From positions 334,900,302 through 334,964,301 of the forward strand of contig NC_081413.1 in assembly GCF_030272615.1 (NCBI RefSeq): 64,000 bases of DNA, in the 5' to 3' direction. Both the position numbers and the translations under genes were made by a program. This document shows, one piece after another, positions 24,424-36,588 of this stretch. Positions within the stretch are counted from its first letter, which is position 1. The number at the start of each line of letters is the position of its first letter. The notes under the pieces are model-generated. The model saw only the letters and a list, made by a program, of their open reading frames with translations. It was not told the DNA's origin and did not search any database. This DNA comes from Cryptomeria japonica (lineage: Eukaryota; Streptophyta; Pinopsida; Cupressales; Cupressaceae).

Positions 24424-25321
24424 TGTAGTGCCCCTCTCTTTTGGCTTGTCAGACTATGTTTTTGAGCCTTATGTGTGTGGTTTTTAACCTTTTGGTGTTG
24501 GTCAATCTTGTTTTGGATATGATGTTTGACTATGATCTCTGGATTCATATGTGACATTGATACTATATGTTATGTTGATTGTTAGAATAATGATGTTCTC
24601 ATAATGTTAATTATGATTTGATCATTTACAAATATCTTTGTCTTGATAATTAGATGATTATTGAGATGGATTCTATATGTAATGTTAGGATTACACCTTT
24701 ATGTTTATAGATGATTATTGTTCTGATTTTTACGTTGTATATTATCTTTGATGTGTTTGGGTGAAGGGGACAAGTGTCCACTTCTCTCTATGGGAAAGCT
24801 ATGTCCCTTCCATTCCCTTTGCACGATGTGATGTTATATGGTTTATATGCACATGTTTTCAACGGTTTGTTTATACAACTATAGGTACCAAGCATCGACT
24901 CCACTTGAATCATCAGGTCTAAGCGTGATCTTCAACCCAATGGTAAAGTGGAGGTCATAGATGTCAGTCATACACTAGACATTACCTTACGTCAGGTATC
25001 CTTGTGGTCATAGATAGTCTTATTATTGTTGGTCTCATCCTGGTGTGTTCGTGTATGTTGTGCGGACGTCTTCTTAGAGTTTGGCTTCTGTGAAATAATT
25101 ATTTTTGCAAGAAAAAAATATTTAATTTTATACTAAAAGAACTGAAATTTTTTTGGATTATTTAGTTAATAAAATGTATATAGTGCAAGTTTAAAATTAA
25201 ATTGATTAATTAAACAATTAATTTGGCTTTGTGCTCAGGAAATTAATGTTTTAAAAAAATATATATAATTAAATTCATATTTCGACATTCATAAAATAAT
25301 ATACATTTTGTTAAAGGAAAT
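24424..25321. mobile_element. left LTR segment of the composite insertion
   Basis: It opens TGTAGTGCCCC and runs as non-coding, moderately AT-rich sequence to the retroposon target site. No coding. It contains a promoter-leader-like part near 24770-25080 but no clear TATA box. Confidence 0.6.
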
Positions 25322-25337
25322 AATAATATTATTATTT

Positions 25338-26079
25338 AAGGTTGACCCCATGACGCAACGGTAGTGTTGCGCGCTTGCTTGAAGGGAGGTTTTGTGTTTG
25401 ACTCGTAGCATGTATGATGCCTCAAACACTGTTTGATCGTCTTGTTTGCAGTGTATGGAGGTTGTGTGGGGTGATTGCCCCGATGTAGTGGTGACCACCT
25501 TCATCCTATAGGTGATTCATGATAGCGATTGGTTGGTTGACCCCCGCATGCACGATAGGTGGTTCATTGGTGTTGACGCCATGCTGGAATGTTTGGTGTT
25601 GGTATCTATTTCCTTGATCCTTGCCCCTTGGTCGGTGTGCTTAGCTCATTGATCCTTGGTGTTCCACGCTGGAGGCGTTCTATCCTCCCTACCCATGGTG
25701 TGGTCATAACCGAGGTCCTCAATGGATGTAGTGGTCCACACTAGTGGCATTCTGTCATGAGATTGGAGTATGGTGGAGTGATAAGGGTTAGCGCAAATAA
25801 AGAGATAAGGAGTGTGCAACTTTGCAGCGATAAGGTTGGTAAGAATGGAGGTATAAGGAGTACCCAGAGAGATAAGATGGCATAGTTGATGGTCCTCCAC
25901 ACACAAGCAATGGAGAGATAAGGTGTTGCCTTGGTCAGGAAGACATGTGATCAACACATGGAGATATAAGGGTGTTATTATCGATCAAATATGAGGATGA
26001 GACCCCTCAAAAATGTGGTCTCACTGGTTCATAGCTCCAGTCAAAAGCAATTCGGCTTCGGCCCATTACCGATCAAAAA
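25338..26079 (+). mobile_element. tRNA-headed retroposon (SINE-like), 742 bp, with long target duplication
   Basis: A ~16-bp AT-rich duplication (AATAATATTATTATTT) lies on both sides (25322-25337, and about 26080-26098 with one extra ATT). The head resembles a tRNA promoter: an A-box-like TGACGCAACGGTAG (25351-25364) and a B-box-like GTTTGACTC (25396-25404). The body carries many GATAAGG repeats. The 3' end is GTTCATAGCTCC...GATCAAAAAA, ending in A's. Long variable duplications plus a polyA-like end point to LINE-machinery insertion. It is long for a SINE, and no protein is encoded. Confidence 0.7.
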
Positions 26080-26098
26080 AATAATATTATTATTATTT

Positions 26099-26877
26099 AT
26101 AAGGCATTTAATTGTTGTATGTGCATCATGGGAGTTGCAAAAGAAAATTAATGATTTTAATTATGGGAGTATTCTCGCATGCATGGGGAGTTATATTTTG
26201 GTGTTTTTTGGGGTTTTTGAGGAGAAGCTCTTCTCATGAAGAATTTTTTGGGGTTTTTGGGAAGGATCGTGATTGAAAAATTTGTCTGGTTATTTGGAAT
26301 TTCAATGGAGATTATTCTGTAATTTTTTGGTGGAAAAATTGTTGAAGTTTGGTTTGGAATTGGCTGGCTCACTGGATTTGGATCGAGGATCATCTGTTAA
26401 TTGCAGCTTATGTTTCTTCATAATTTCTTTCTAGACAGCGTTTGAGGTAGGGTCTTTTGATTCTCATCTTGCATGTTAAATTTTCTTTTCAGGTTGAAGA
26501 AAATAATTGATGTTTTCAGATTTCCAAATGTTGGAAATTGAGGAATGCATTTATATTGTTCTAGAAAATATTTGGGATTCTGGGTTGGATTGGATCTTTG
26601 TTTAAAAATTGGGGACTTTTAGTTAAAAGGATCTATTTGTATATGGATATTGATTTCTTTAAGAGATTGGTTTCAAGAAAATTTGGGGTTTGCATTTGTA
26701 ATTAATCTAGTAAAATGATGTTCTGAGATTTAAAGTTTTGGTTGGAATTTGGTTAAAATTTTGCTCTATGTATTGATCAGAGAATACTCTGTGTGCCTTC
26801 ATTTTTTTTTGAATTTTGTAATGTATGTATATATATGTGTATATATATACATACATATATATGTATTTATATCTATG

Positions 26878-26922
<45 letters not shown>

Positions 26923-26986
26923 CTATATCTATATCTATATCTATATCTATATCTGTATCTATATCTATATCTATCTATATATATAT
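26099..26986. mobile_element. further LTR segment of the composite, ending in a microsatellite
   Basis: Non-coding, with T/G-rich text around 26140-26350. From about 26820 it passes into a TATG/CTATAT microsatellite (26820-26986), in which every frame reads repeating dipeptides. No gene. Confidence 0.5.
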
Positions 26987-28320
26987 TGTAGACACCTAAA
27001 AATGGTCAACGCTTGCGGAGTCATACTTTAACATTTGCGCATTGCCTTATTTTAGGGTTTTTGTGTCGCATTAACCTTTCTCCTATGATTCGCACTTGGT
27101 CTTTATCATTTGCGAGCATCGAGTCTTTCTTCTGCATTCTTCAGTTTTTCTCGCTTTCGAATTAGGTCTTGTCGATAGCAATCTTTAATCATGATTTTGG
27201 TCAATCTTGTCAATCTCTTATCAATTTGCCAATCTTGTCATTTTGTGATAGATTTGTCATCGATCCTTGTCCTCTTTAATCATGTCAATTGGCACATATC
27301 AATTTGGTCTCTTTATCAATATTGGTCAATTTATCAACCAATTTCAATTATTTATCAATCAAATCATTTATCAGCATTGGTCTTTTATCAAGTCAAAATC
27401 ATGATCAAATCGATCCTTCAATCAAGACCTAATTGTCATTCTTGCATTTTCTAAATCATCTTCTAGGGTTTCATGATTTATTCATTTAACCTTGTTTGTC
27501 ATTTCTCCCTCTAGGTTAAATAAATTATTTATTTATCCTAAGTCTTCGAGTCACAATTAAATGTTTAATTTAATTGGCTAACTAATTATTCCTCTTTTTG
27601 TGAATTAATTAATAAATGACAAATTATTAATTGATTTACCTAATTTCTCCTAATTCTTAATTTCCTATTTTCCAATTTTCTAATTTTCCTAATTTCTAAT
27701 TCAATTTCCTCCTATTTTTCTCCTAATTTCATGGGAATGACATTTCAATTTGTCATAATTTGTCATAATTGACAATCAATCAATTGTTGACATAGAAAGT
27801 TGTCATAATTTTGTCATGAATCATCAATCAATCAATTTTGCATAGAAAGTGCAAATTTGTCATAATTTGTCATAATTGACATTTTTGATTTGCAATTTCC
27901 ATTTGAATCTCTGTCATGCTAATCTTGTCTTTTCTCCAATTTATCTATAAATTGGATGATTTTCTTCAATCAAGCCCTGATCTCCAAATAATCACATTAT
28001 CGAAATAATCACTTGTTTGAATTACTTTGTCGAATCAATCACACTTTGGGTATTCTTGTGCCAATGTCAATCTTGCTTTCACATTAGGTTTATGCACTTG
28101 AAGGTGAGATCCACAAACAAAGGCTATTTGGAGAAGAAAGAAGGACAATGGAGCCGCATGAAAGAGACATTCGAATCTGCATCTGGTTTGCTTAGTTTTT
28201 AGTTTTGAATGTTTTATTTTCATGTCTTTATTGAGTGTGTTAGGATTGATCATTGCAATCTGCTTTTGTGATTGAGCTATTATTAATATTACTTGCTTTG
28301 ATGATTTCCACATTTCCTAG

Positions 28321-28384
<64 letters not shown>

Positions 28385-28673
28385 ATATATATATATACAT
28401 GTATATATATATATATACATGTATATATATATACATGTATATATATATATACATGTATATATGTATATATATATACATGTATATATATATATACATGTAT
28501 ATATATATATACATGTATATATATATATATATATATACATGTATATATATATATACATGTATATATATATATATACATATGTATACATGTATATATATAT
28601 ATACATATATGTATACATATATACATATATATGTATGTGTATGTGTTGTTATTTGTATATTTTTATTTCTACA
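26987..28673 (+). mobile_element. Tat-type LTR, unpaired
   Basis: It begins TGTAGACACCTAAAAATGG, like the LTR starts at 7777 and (reversed) at 51513, and ends ...TTTCTACA, so the termini TGTAGA/TCTACA are an inverted repeat. The body has ATTAATTAA-rich text and a 320-bp TA/TACATGTA microsatellite near its end. No target duplication, polypurine tract or convincing primer site abuts it, and no partner LTR was found. The right edge is therefore provisional. Confidence 0.55.
28321..28640. repeat. (TA)n with TACATGTA insertions
   Basis: Pure TA for about 55 bp is followed by repeated blocks of TACATGTA set in TATATA. The sequence is nearly its own reverse complement throughout, so long frames of Tyr/Ile/Cys/His/Val open on both strands. 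They are not genes. Confidence 0.95.
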
Positions 28674-30569
28674 GTTCCGCAGTGGTGATGGGACCCATGG
28701 CCCCCACTCCCACTTGACTAATAAAGCCACTACATAAATTTAATTTTTGGCAATTGGATTTATTAATTTCTTTTTTTTTATTTAAATCTTAGTTTAATAA
28801 AATTAAACTTAGGTAAATTCATAATTAAATTATCTTTAGTAAATTTACAATTAATTTATCTTTAGTAAATTTTATAATTGTAAATTAAATTTTATAATTA
28901 AAATTATTCAATCTATTTAAGATCCATTGGGGCACTTAGTTGGCATTTTAGCAATTAATTCATTATTAATATGATTTGACCATAATGTCTAAACTAATTG
29001 CTATTTTTGGGACCAATGACTCTATAAGTGATTATTCTCATGGTAGAAATCAACACATTGCTTAACCTTGCATGTAACTTACACTATCCTTTCTTCATGC
29101 GAATTACTTATACATTAATTGCATTTATTAATGACAAAGTTACATTTTCTTTATCTTCATGCAAGTTACGTGTTTAATTATTAATATGCGAGTTTCATAA
29201 TTGTCATTATTATGCAAGTTATATTTCAAGTTTTGAATATTAAATAATTTAGTTATGGTTTTTATTCCACGTGGTTCATCAAGTAGTTATTTCAATTAAT
29301 TAAGCTTTGCAATATCTAATTATGCACGTTCAATTCATAATTGTTTCCAAGCATGATGTTTTTCATAGCTTCTTAGTTAAGAAAACTAAATAAAGGAAGT
29401 CAAAAAACCAAAACCTAGCAACGTTCGGTATTTACGGTGCCTCTGGGTCACGCTTATGGGTAATGTCTTTGTGTTGAACTATTGTACTTAACGCCTAATA
29501 AAGCTACATCAATGATGTCTGTGGCATCGTCCCTATAAATCGTCGGGGAGTAATAAGGGACACTTGGAAGTTAAAATCCAAGGGGCAGGTAATCCCCCTT
29601 GGATCGATAATCTAATAAGATAATCCTTAAATGATTTTACATCCGTTGAGTTAAACCATAGTAAACCCCCTTTAAGGTTGATTGAGTGAAATGCTTTTAT
29701 GAAATTGATTTAATCTCGAAGAGTTGCTAATGATTGGCAATTGGGTCAAGGGTGACGCTTATGATAGGTATTAGGATCTAGTTGTTTTAGGCCACAAGCA
29801 ATAGGCCACCTTGAGCCTTTGCTTAAGTGCTACCACCATGGGTAGCAACCACAGAGAAACTGTCTGGGACATTGACCCTAGAAAGGGTTGCGTACCCACT
29901 AATCAGTTTACATCAAACCATAGAGTAGAAAATAGAACTACATACTTTACGCCTTGATCCTATGCCGAAATGGGTATGTAGGCAGTCTAGGGACGGAGTT
30001 GCCCCTAGTACTTAGGCGTTCGTGGATGGGGTCTAGGTTTTGGTAAGAAGAAGGATTGAGAAGAATCCTAATTTGAAAGATAAGTATAATAAAAAGGAAA
30101 AAGTAATTCAATGCATACTCGGAAGGAATCCCGTATGGATTCGCTTGACTTCCCGAGGCTTTAAGCCAAATTCCAAGGCAGAATTCAAGCTTGTATTATG
30201 TTATTTTGATTTCTCCTAAGGACGGCAACCTCAGTGCACTCCTACTAGAAGAGTGTAGTACTTAGTGAGTGACTCAAGACCCGAATGGTCCCGATGAGTC
30301 TAAGTCTCTGTCCAGAGCACCTCCTATCCCAATTGGATAGATGCCTACCCCATATGAGTAGATGCCTATCCCGTATTGGATAGATGAAACCTTCTACTCT
30401 ATATGGACAAATGCCTAACCTATATGGTTAGATTCTCATCCTGGATGGATGAATGCCTAATCCTAATGGATGGATGCCCAGAGTATGCGATTGAATCAAA
30501 CACAAATGATTTAAGTAAACAAAAAAAAGAAAAATGGTCAAATTTTCTTGGGTTAAGTGGGTTATTACA
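28674..30569 (+). mobile_element. 5' flank and 5' LTR part of a chromovirus (left edge unknown)
   Basis: The right end is fixed by ...GGGTTATTACA followed by the primer site at 30572. Its LTR terminus matches, as an inverted repeat, the 3' LTR start TGTCACAACCC at 35397. How far the LTR extends left cannot be decided, because the 3' LTR is cut after ~860 bp and the two do not overlap. It contains a degenerate repeat of GGATAGATGCCTA-type units (about 30328-30481). No coding. Confidence 0.5.
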
Positions 30570-30571
30570 TG

Positions 30572-30584
30572 TGGTATCAGAGCA
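30572..30584 (+). other. primer-binding site, initiator-Met tRNA type (chromovirus)
   Basis: TGGTATCAGAGCA lies two bases after the LTR end TTACA, a perfect match to the plant initiator-Met site. It fixes the orientation (+) of the chromovirus. Confidence 0.9.
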
Positions 30585-30719
30585 AAGGTTCAAATCTAGG
30601 CCTTGTGCTCACTTCAATTTACACAACTAAGGGAATGTTTTACAATGGTAGAGATTAAATTTTAAAAATCTTAAATCAAGAACTAACTACATAATTTAAT
30701 TTTCAGGTAGAACCCTAGA

Positions 30720-32400
30720 ATGGCTAGAGGAAGAGGAAGAGGAAGAGGAAGGGGTAATGGAAGACGTACTACCACTAGGAGACAAAGGGAAGCTAACCAT
30801 GAGGAAAATCATGAAGAAACCCATGAATAAAACTATGAGGAAGACCATGAAGGGGATAAACATAACCCAGGGAATAACGAAGATGGGGTCGACGCTATAA
30901 TCAACCTGCTAACCAAACAAAGGGATAAAATCAACTTCCTGGAGCAATCAATGCAGGACCTTAGGGTAAGGTAGAATGACATTGAAAATCAAAGTGGTAC
31001 TAAAAATGGGAACCCTGGTAGCAATCAAGGGAATATGATGGGTAATAGAAAAGAAAATAACATATTGGAACTCTCCAAGGATTTGAAAAAAATCACCACT
31101 CCTAAATTCGATGGGAGGCAAATTGGTGAAGGAGCTGAGAATTGGTTAAATGAAATGGAAAAGTATTTTGAACTAAGATATTTTAGCAAAACAACCAAGG
31201 CCTTATGGGGTTCCTATCAACTCGCAAGGGAGGTAGCTAGTTGGTGGACCAACACCAAGGAGCAAAATGGATATAGCAGGGATACGATCACATGGGATCA
31301 ATTTGTTCACCATTTCCAAAAAAAGTTGGCTCCCTCAATTGTTCTTTGATGAGAAGGTGATAGAATTCCATAATCTACGTCAAGGGCCCCTATCAGTCCA
31401 ACAATATTGGGATAAGTTCACCAAATTGCTTAAGTACATACCTATGTACCAGAAAGATGAAGAAGGTCAAGCGAGGAAGTTCATTTTGGGACTAAATACC
31501 AACATAGGGGCAGAGGTCGACATGCATGGACCCAAAAACATGAACGAAGTGCTTGAAAAGTCCCTAAAGTAGGAGAGAAATATTCAAACCCTAGCAGGGC
31601 AGAACTATAATGGGAACCACTCTTTTAAAAGGAAGCAGGAATTCAAGGGGAACACTAACTTCAACAAAGGTCAAAGGAATAATTCTTTCGAAAGAAGGCC
31701 ACCCCCTAATCAATATCAGAAGAATGGAAATAATAATAATAACAGGGGCAATAATAACAGAGGCAACTATAATAGGAATGACCAGCAGAATAGGATAACT
31801 TATCCACCCAGGGCCAATGAAACAAGGAATGATCCCCCTAGGAATCAAGGCAGGAGGGGTCCTCCAGGTGGATGCTTTATGTGTGGGGGAAACCACTTTT
31901 CTAGAGAATGTCCTGGGATGCAAGGTCAGATTAGGGCCAATCAGCCACAACAAGGGCCCCAACAAAGGATTCATGCAGCAATTAGGAACCAAAGAGCAAG
32001 ATTCCAGAATGTTCCCGTGGAAACTACAGGTACACTATTTGAACAACCAATTTCAATTCTAATTGACACTGGGTCATCTGAATGTTTCATCTCACCTGAA
32101 TTAGTAAGCAAATATGCATTAAAAGTTAATCAAATGGAGTCATCATGGATGGTTCAATATGGGGATAAGGCAACTAGGGAAGTAACTAAGTGTTTGCCGA
32201 GGGCAAGGGTACAATTTCCTGAGTTTGAAACAAGGGTAGATCTCTATGTGGCATCCCTAGGATTATATGATGTAATTATTGGAATGAGCTGGTTAATAGA
32301 TCATCAAGCTAATGTAGATTGCTATAACAAATTTTTTGAATGCTTGGATGATGGGGGGAAAGGGTCAAAATCCAAGGAAAGTTTAACCCCATTAATATAG
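30720..32400 (+). pseudogene. chromovirus gag and protease
   Basis: ATG at 30720 starts an Arg/Gly-rich N-terminus (MARGRGRGRG). The gag domain follows (FDGRQIGEGAENWLNEMEKY then WDQFVHHFQKK), an Asn/Arg-rich stretch, a CCHC-type knuckle CFMCGGNHFSREC (about 31875-31915) and an aspartic protease with LIDTGSS (about 32059). Damage: two stops in the first 250 bp, a +1 shift at an A run near 31320, a stop at 31570-31572 and the terminal stop at 32400 followed by another shift. The intact form would read straight into RT. Confidence 0.85.
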
Positions 32401-32402
32401 AA

Positions 32403-35318
32403 ACCATATCAGCCATGCAATTAAAGAAGGAAAGAAGAAGAGGAGGCCTAATCTATCTGATTGAAATTGATGAAGGAAAAGAGGAAAATATCCCAACCTT
32501 TGAAAATACCCCTTTCTTAAAAGAATTCAAGAATGTATTTCCAGAAGAATTACCCGGCTTACCCCCTAAAAGAAAGTTTGACTTCTCTATCGACTTACTA
32601 CTGGGAGCTGAACCAGTATCAAGGGCACCTTACCGAATGAACACAACTGGATTACAAGAGCTCAAAATGCAATTAGAGGAACTCTTAGCTAAGGGATTAA
32701 TAAGGCCAAGTGTATCACCATGGGGAGAACCAGTCTTATTCGTTAAGAAGAATGATGGAACCTTAAGACTATGCATCGACTATAGGATGTTGAACAAGGT
32801 CACAATAAAGAATAGGTATCCCTTACCTCGAATAGAGGATATTTTTTATCAAATGAAAGGAGCAGCAGTTTTCTCGAAGATAGACCTCTAATCAGGATAT
32901 CATCAACTTGGAATTAAGGAGGAGGACATTCCAAAGACAGCTTTCAGGACTAGATATGGGCATTATGAATTCACAGTAGTTCCTTTTGGTGTAACCAATG
33001 CCTCAGCTGCATTTATGAACCTAATGAATAGTGTACTCCATGACTACTTGGACAAATTTGTTTTGGTATTTCTGGATGACATATTGATTTACTCTAGGAA
33101 TGAGGAGGAACATTTAGTACACCTACAAATTGTTTTGCAAAGGTTGAGGGAACATAAGTTATATGGGAAACTGTCAAAATGTGCCTTCTTCGAGGAAAAG
33201 ATTCACTACCTTGGGCATATAATATCAAAGGAAGGAATAGCAGTTGATCCATATAAGATAAAGGCAATAGTAGAATGGTTGATCCCTAAAAATGTTTTAG
33301 AGGTAAGAAGCTTTATGGGGCTAGCAAGGTACTATAGGAGGTTTGTGGAAGGATTCTCTAAGATAGAAAACCCCATCACCTCATTATAGAGGAAGGGTAA
33401 AATGTTTGTGTGGACAGAACAAAGTGATAAGGCATTCCAAATTTTGAAGGGGAAACTAACTTCAGAACCCATTCTAAAAGTACCAGATCCAAATGGACAC
33501 TTCACAGTCATAACTGACACTTCTATTGAAGGTTTAGGAGGAGTACTTGTCCAACATGAAGGGGTAGTAGCTTATGAATCCAGGAAGCTGAAGACTCATG
33601 AAGTTAATTATGCACCCCACGACTTAGAGTTAGCAGCGATTGTGCATGCCCTATAGAAATGGAGACACTTCTTACTAGGGAAGCCCTTTGAGTTAAAGTC
33701 AGATAACCAAGGACTAAAGTACATCTTTACCCAACCCCACCTAAATGCTAGACAAAGAGGTGGTCAGAGTTTCTAAGTGCATATGATTTAGAAATTGAAT
33801 ATATTAAGGGGAAGGAAAATAGGGTGGTAGATGCTTTAAGTAGGAGGAGACACTTAATGACTATAGCAACATTCAAAACTTCTTTCAAAGGGCAAGTAAT
33901 GGATGAGTAGGGACATGACCCATGGTATGAGCAAGTCAAATTGACTTTAGAATATAATCCAACCGATCCTAAGGTTGAAGGGTATACATTAGACAAAGAT
34001 GGGTTGCTCAGATACAGTAATAGAATCTATATTCCTAATTCAAGAGACTTAAGGGAAGTAGTCTTGTCGGAGGCTCATAATGCCCCTTACTCAAAGCACT
34101 CGGGGGTTAACAAACTTTATGCAAATCTAAAGAAGTTATACTTTTGGCAAGGGATGAAGAATGATGTAGTCAAGTATGTGGCTAAATTTTTGGAGTGTCA
34201 AAGAGTAAAGGCAGAGCATAGACACCCATTTGGATTGTTACAGTTACATGATGTACCTCAACACAAGTGGCAAGTTATTAGCATGGATTTTGTGTAAGGG
34301 TTGCCCATGTCACCTTCTAGGCATGATACAATAATGGTGGTAATTGATAAACTCACCAAGGTGGCACACTTTATACTAGGGAATTTGATGGATGATGCAC
34401 CTACCTTGGCAAGGTGCTTTGTTAAGGAAATATTTCGGTTGCATGGAATGCTAGAGAAAATCATATCAGATAGAGATGCTAGATTCACTTCAAGGTTTTG
34501 GACAACTCTTCAATCAGCTCTGGGAACTCAACTAAATTTTAGCACTACATACCATCCTGAAACCAATAGTCAAACAGAAAGGACAAATCAGATTTTGGAA
34601 TACCAACTTCGCATGTACTACATGGACCAACAGAAGAAATGGGAAGATTACCTACCTCTGGTAGAGTTTGCTTACAATAATACATATCAAACATCTTTGG
34701 GAATAGCATTTCGAAGCATTGTATGGTAGGCCATGTTGAACACCTTTGAGTTGGGATAGCCTTGAAGATAGAGTAATTGTTGGACCAGATGTGTCGAAGG
34801 AGATGGAAAGAAAAACTAAGGAAATTAGGCAAAGATTGAAGGAAGCCTCAGATAGGCAGAAAAGTTATGCAGACAAGAACAGGACACCAAGGGACTTTGA
34901 GGTGGGAGAGAAAGTCTTCCTAAGGGTTAGGCCACACAAGAGTTCCATAAGGTTTGGGAAAAAGACTAAGCTTGCACCTCATTATGTTGGGCCTTTTGAA
35001 ATATTGGAAAGGATTAATCCAGTTGCATATCGGTTGGCCTTACCTCCCTAATTGAGCCAAATCCATGATGTCTTTCATGTATCTCTTCTTAAAAAGTATG
35101 TACCTGATGAGAAACATATTTTGAATTGGGATGCTTTACAGGTCCAGGAAATGGGAGGAATAATGATAGAGCCATTCAGAATCTTGGAGAGGTGCCAGTG
35201 CCAATTGCGCAACAGAGAGGTTAATCAATGCAAAGTACAACGGAATCAGTATGATGAAAAGAATGCCACGTGGGAAGATACTAGGGAAATGCAACAGTTG
35301 TTTCCTTTTTTGTTTTAA
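32403..35318 (+). pseudogene. chromovirus pol: RT, RNase H, integrase, chromodomain-like tail
   Basis: RT motifs are [10 protein letters not shown] (about 32537), [13 protein letters not shown], and FLDD at 33069-33080. RNase H has [17 protein letters not shown]. The integrase follows with HSGVNKLY, a core with MDFV, SDRDARFTS and TNSQTERTN, and a GPFEILERI module. The final part (IEPFRILERC, WRNQ-like, ATWEDTREMQQLFPFLF) matches the chromodomain-like tail of Tekay/Del-type chromoviruses. At least two frameshifts (near 33755 and 34707) and stops at 32889, 33387, 33654, 33908, 34295 and 35049 are visible. Dead copy. Confidence 0.9.
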
Positions 35319-35379
35319 ACTAATCATGAACTATAGACTCTTTTGCATACATTCAATAAGTGCATCGGGACAATGCACA

Positions 35380-35396
35380 AATTAAGGGGGGAAGGA
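35380..35396 (+). other. polypurine tract of the chromovirus
   Basis: The run AATTAAGGGGGGAAGGA directly precedes the LTR start TGTCACAACC. It marks the start of the 3' LTR. Confidence 0.8.
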
Positions 35397-36255
35397 TGTC
35401 ACAACCCTCCTTTATCACTTTTTGATTAGATACAATTCTATTATATTTTTTTGGTTGAGCTATTGAAAATAATTAAATGAATATTATAAAAGAATAAATA
35501 ATGGACCCACATACACACTTGGAAAATATAATTCAAAAGGCATTATTTATTTTTATTTTTATTTTCCCATTCCCAATTATGGCACATGTTGTAGGAGGAA
35601 TTAGAAGCTTCTAGAGGAATCTTCAATACCTTGCATGTCACTCCCCCCACTAGGATATCAATCAATTTTGCATGGGTCCAATATTGGAAAAAGAATCTCA
35701 TTCTTAATTAATTTCTCTAGATAGTGGAATTAAGGGATTTTTCCCATATATTGTATGCAAGTATTCAAAAGAGGGAGTTGGTTATTCTTTGAAGAAAGTT
35801 TTCTCAAATAGTTTGTTTTTAGTAGTCATATTTTCATTTGGAAGAATAGTTAAGGTTGTTTTGAAGAATTTTGTTCCAAGCTTGCAAGGAAGGATCAAGG
35901 AAGGCTAGGCTTGAAGATTTGGAGAGGATTCAACATCAAAAGGCTTCTCCAGGTTCCCTCTTTGCATTTGTTAAATTCCTTATGTAAATTCTTTTTATTT
36001 TCAAAGGAAATATCTCCTCCTAGATTCTTTAGTTGAATATAGCTTTCTGAAAGAAATCATTTCTTAATTGTTAGATAGAAAGGAAATCTATTTTTCATTA
36101 AAGAAATGCAGTGATAAAAATTTCTTTTCTTTTTAAAATACAATGCAGATTTCTCTTTTATTCGTTAATCTATTTATTTAATCTATTTAAAAGAAAGAAA
36201 TCAAATTCTGCTTTTCTGTTTTCTTTTTAAATCTAGAGAAGATCTTGAATCAAAA
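35397..36255 (+). mobile_element. chromovirus 3' LTR, right end lost
   Basis: TGTCACAACCCTCC begins the LTR. It continues as AT-rich non-coding sequence to a run of 15 A's near 36255. The expected ...GGGTTATTACA end is not found here. Instead the next recognisable sequence is the promoter and first exon of the PMD gene of the - strand Tat element. The junction coordinate is approximate. Confidence 0.6.
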
Positions 36256-36433
36256 AAAAAAAAAAAGAATGAGCTTTTGATAAAAGGCGCTAAGTGGTCC
36301 AAATTGTGAAATTGACTAGGAAAATGATCTCAAATTTTTATTTTGATCTCAAAAATGGAATCAGAATGGGTGAATTAGATAAGGGTACAACTTTCATGTC
36401 CATCGGAGCAAGTTGAAAAATTAGCGTTTTGGC

Positions 36434-36441
36434 TATATAAG
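36434..36441 (+). promoter_or_regulatory. TATA box of the second PMD gene
   Basis: TATATAAG in the context GGCTATATAAGGGG lies 80 bp upstream of the exon 1 ATG (36514). Spacing and context fit a plant core promoter, and the first PMD copy has a TATA-like box at a similar distance. Confidence 0.55.
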
Positions 36442-36513
36442 GGGTAAAAGTGTCATTTTCAATTCATTTTAACCCTCCAAGTTTGAAAAGTCAAAAAGCC
36501 TTCTGCAAAGAAA

Positions 36514-36588
36514 ATGGTGGTCCCTACTCATGAGCATCGATTCGAGCACCAGAGATGACATAATCAACCTCGACACTATGAGCCAGCA
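36514..36588 (+). pseudogene. PMD gene exon 1, second copy (25 codons)
   Basis: ATG (36514) opens MVVPTHEHRFEHQR, then a TGA where Arg is expected, then HNQPRHYEPA, ending at GCA|GTAAGT. The phase is 0. The pattern RFE..R.....P and the donor match exon 1 of the first copy at 7437-7372. Confidence 0.65.

Noticed and set aside
25351-25410. Possible tRNA gene
   Set aside because: A and B box-like sequences are present, but no cloverleaf or acceptor stem closes, and the unit is part of a 742-bp retroposon with target duplications.
26749-27031. Three frames of 68-80 codons rich in Tyr, Ile and Val
   Set aside because: They are produced by the TATG/CTATAT microsatellite, with no other support.
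28253-28737. Several overlapping frames of 89-154 codons on both strands
   Set aside because: They are translations of the TA/TACATGTA microsatellite, consisting only of Tyr, Ile, Cys, His, Val and Met repeats.
24424-36255. The idea that the composite insertion and the chromovirus are the same element
   Set aside because: The LTR starts differ (TGTAGTGCCCC against TGTCACAACCC) as do the ends (GGGGGCATTACA against GGGTTATTACA), beyond what LTRs of one insertion would show.
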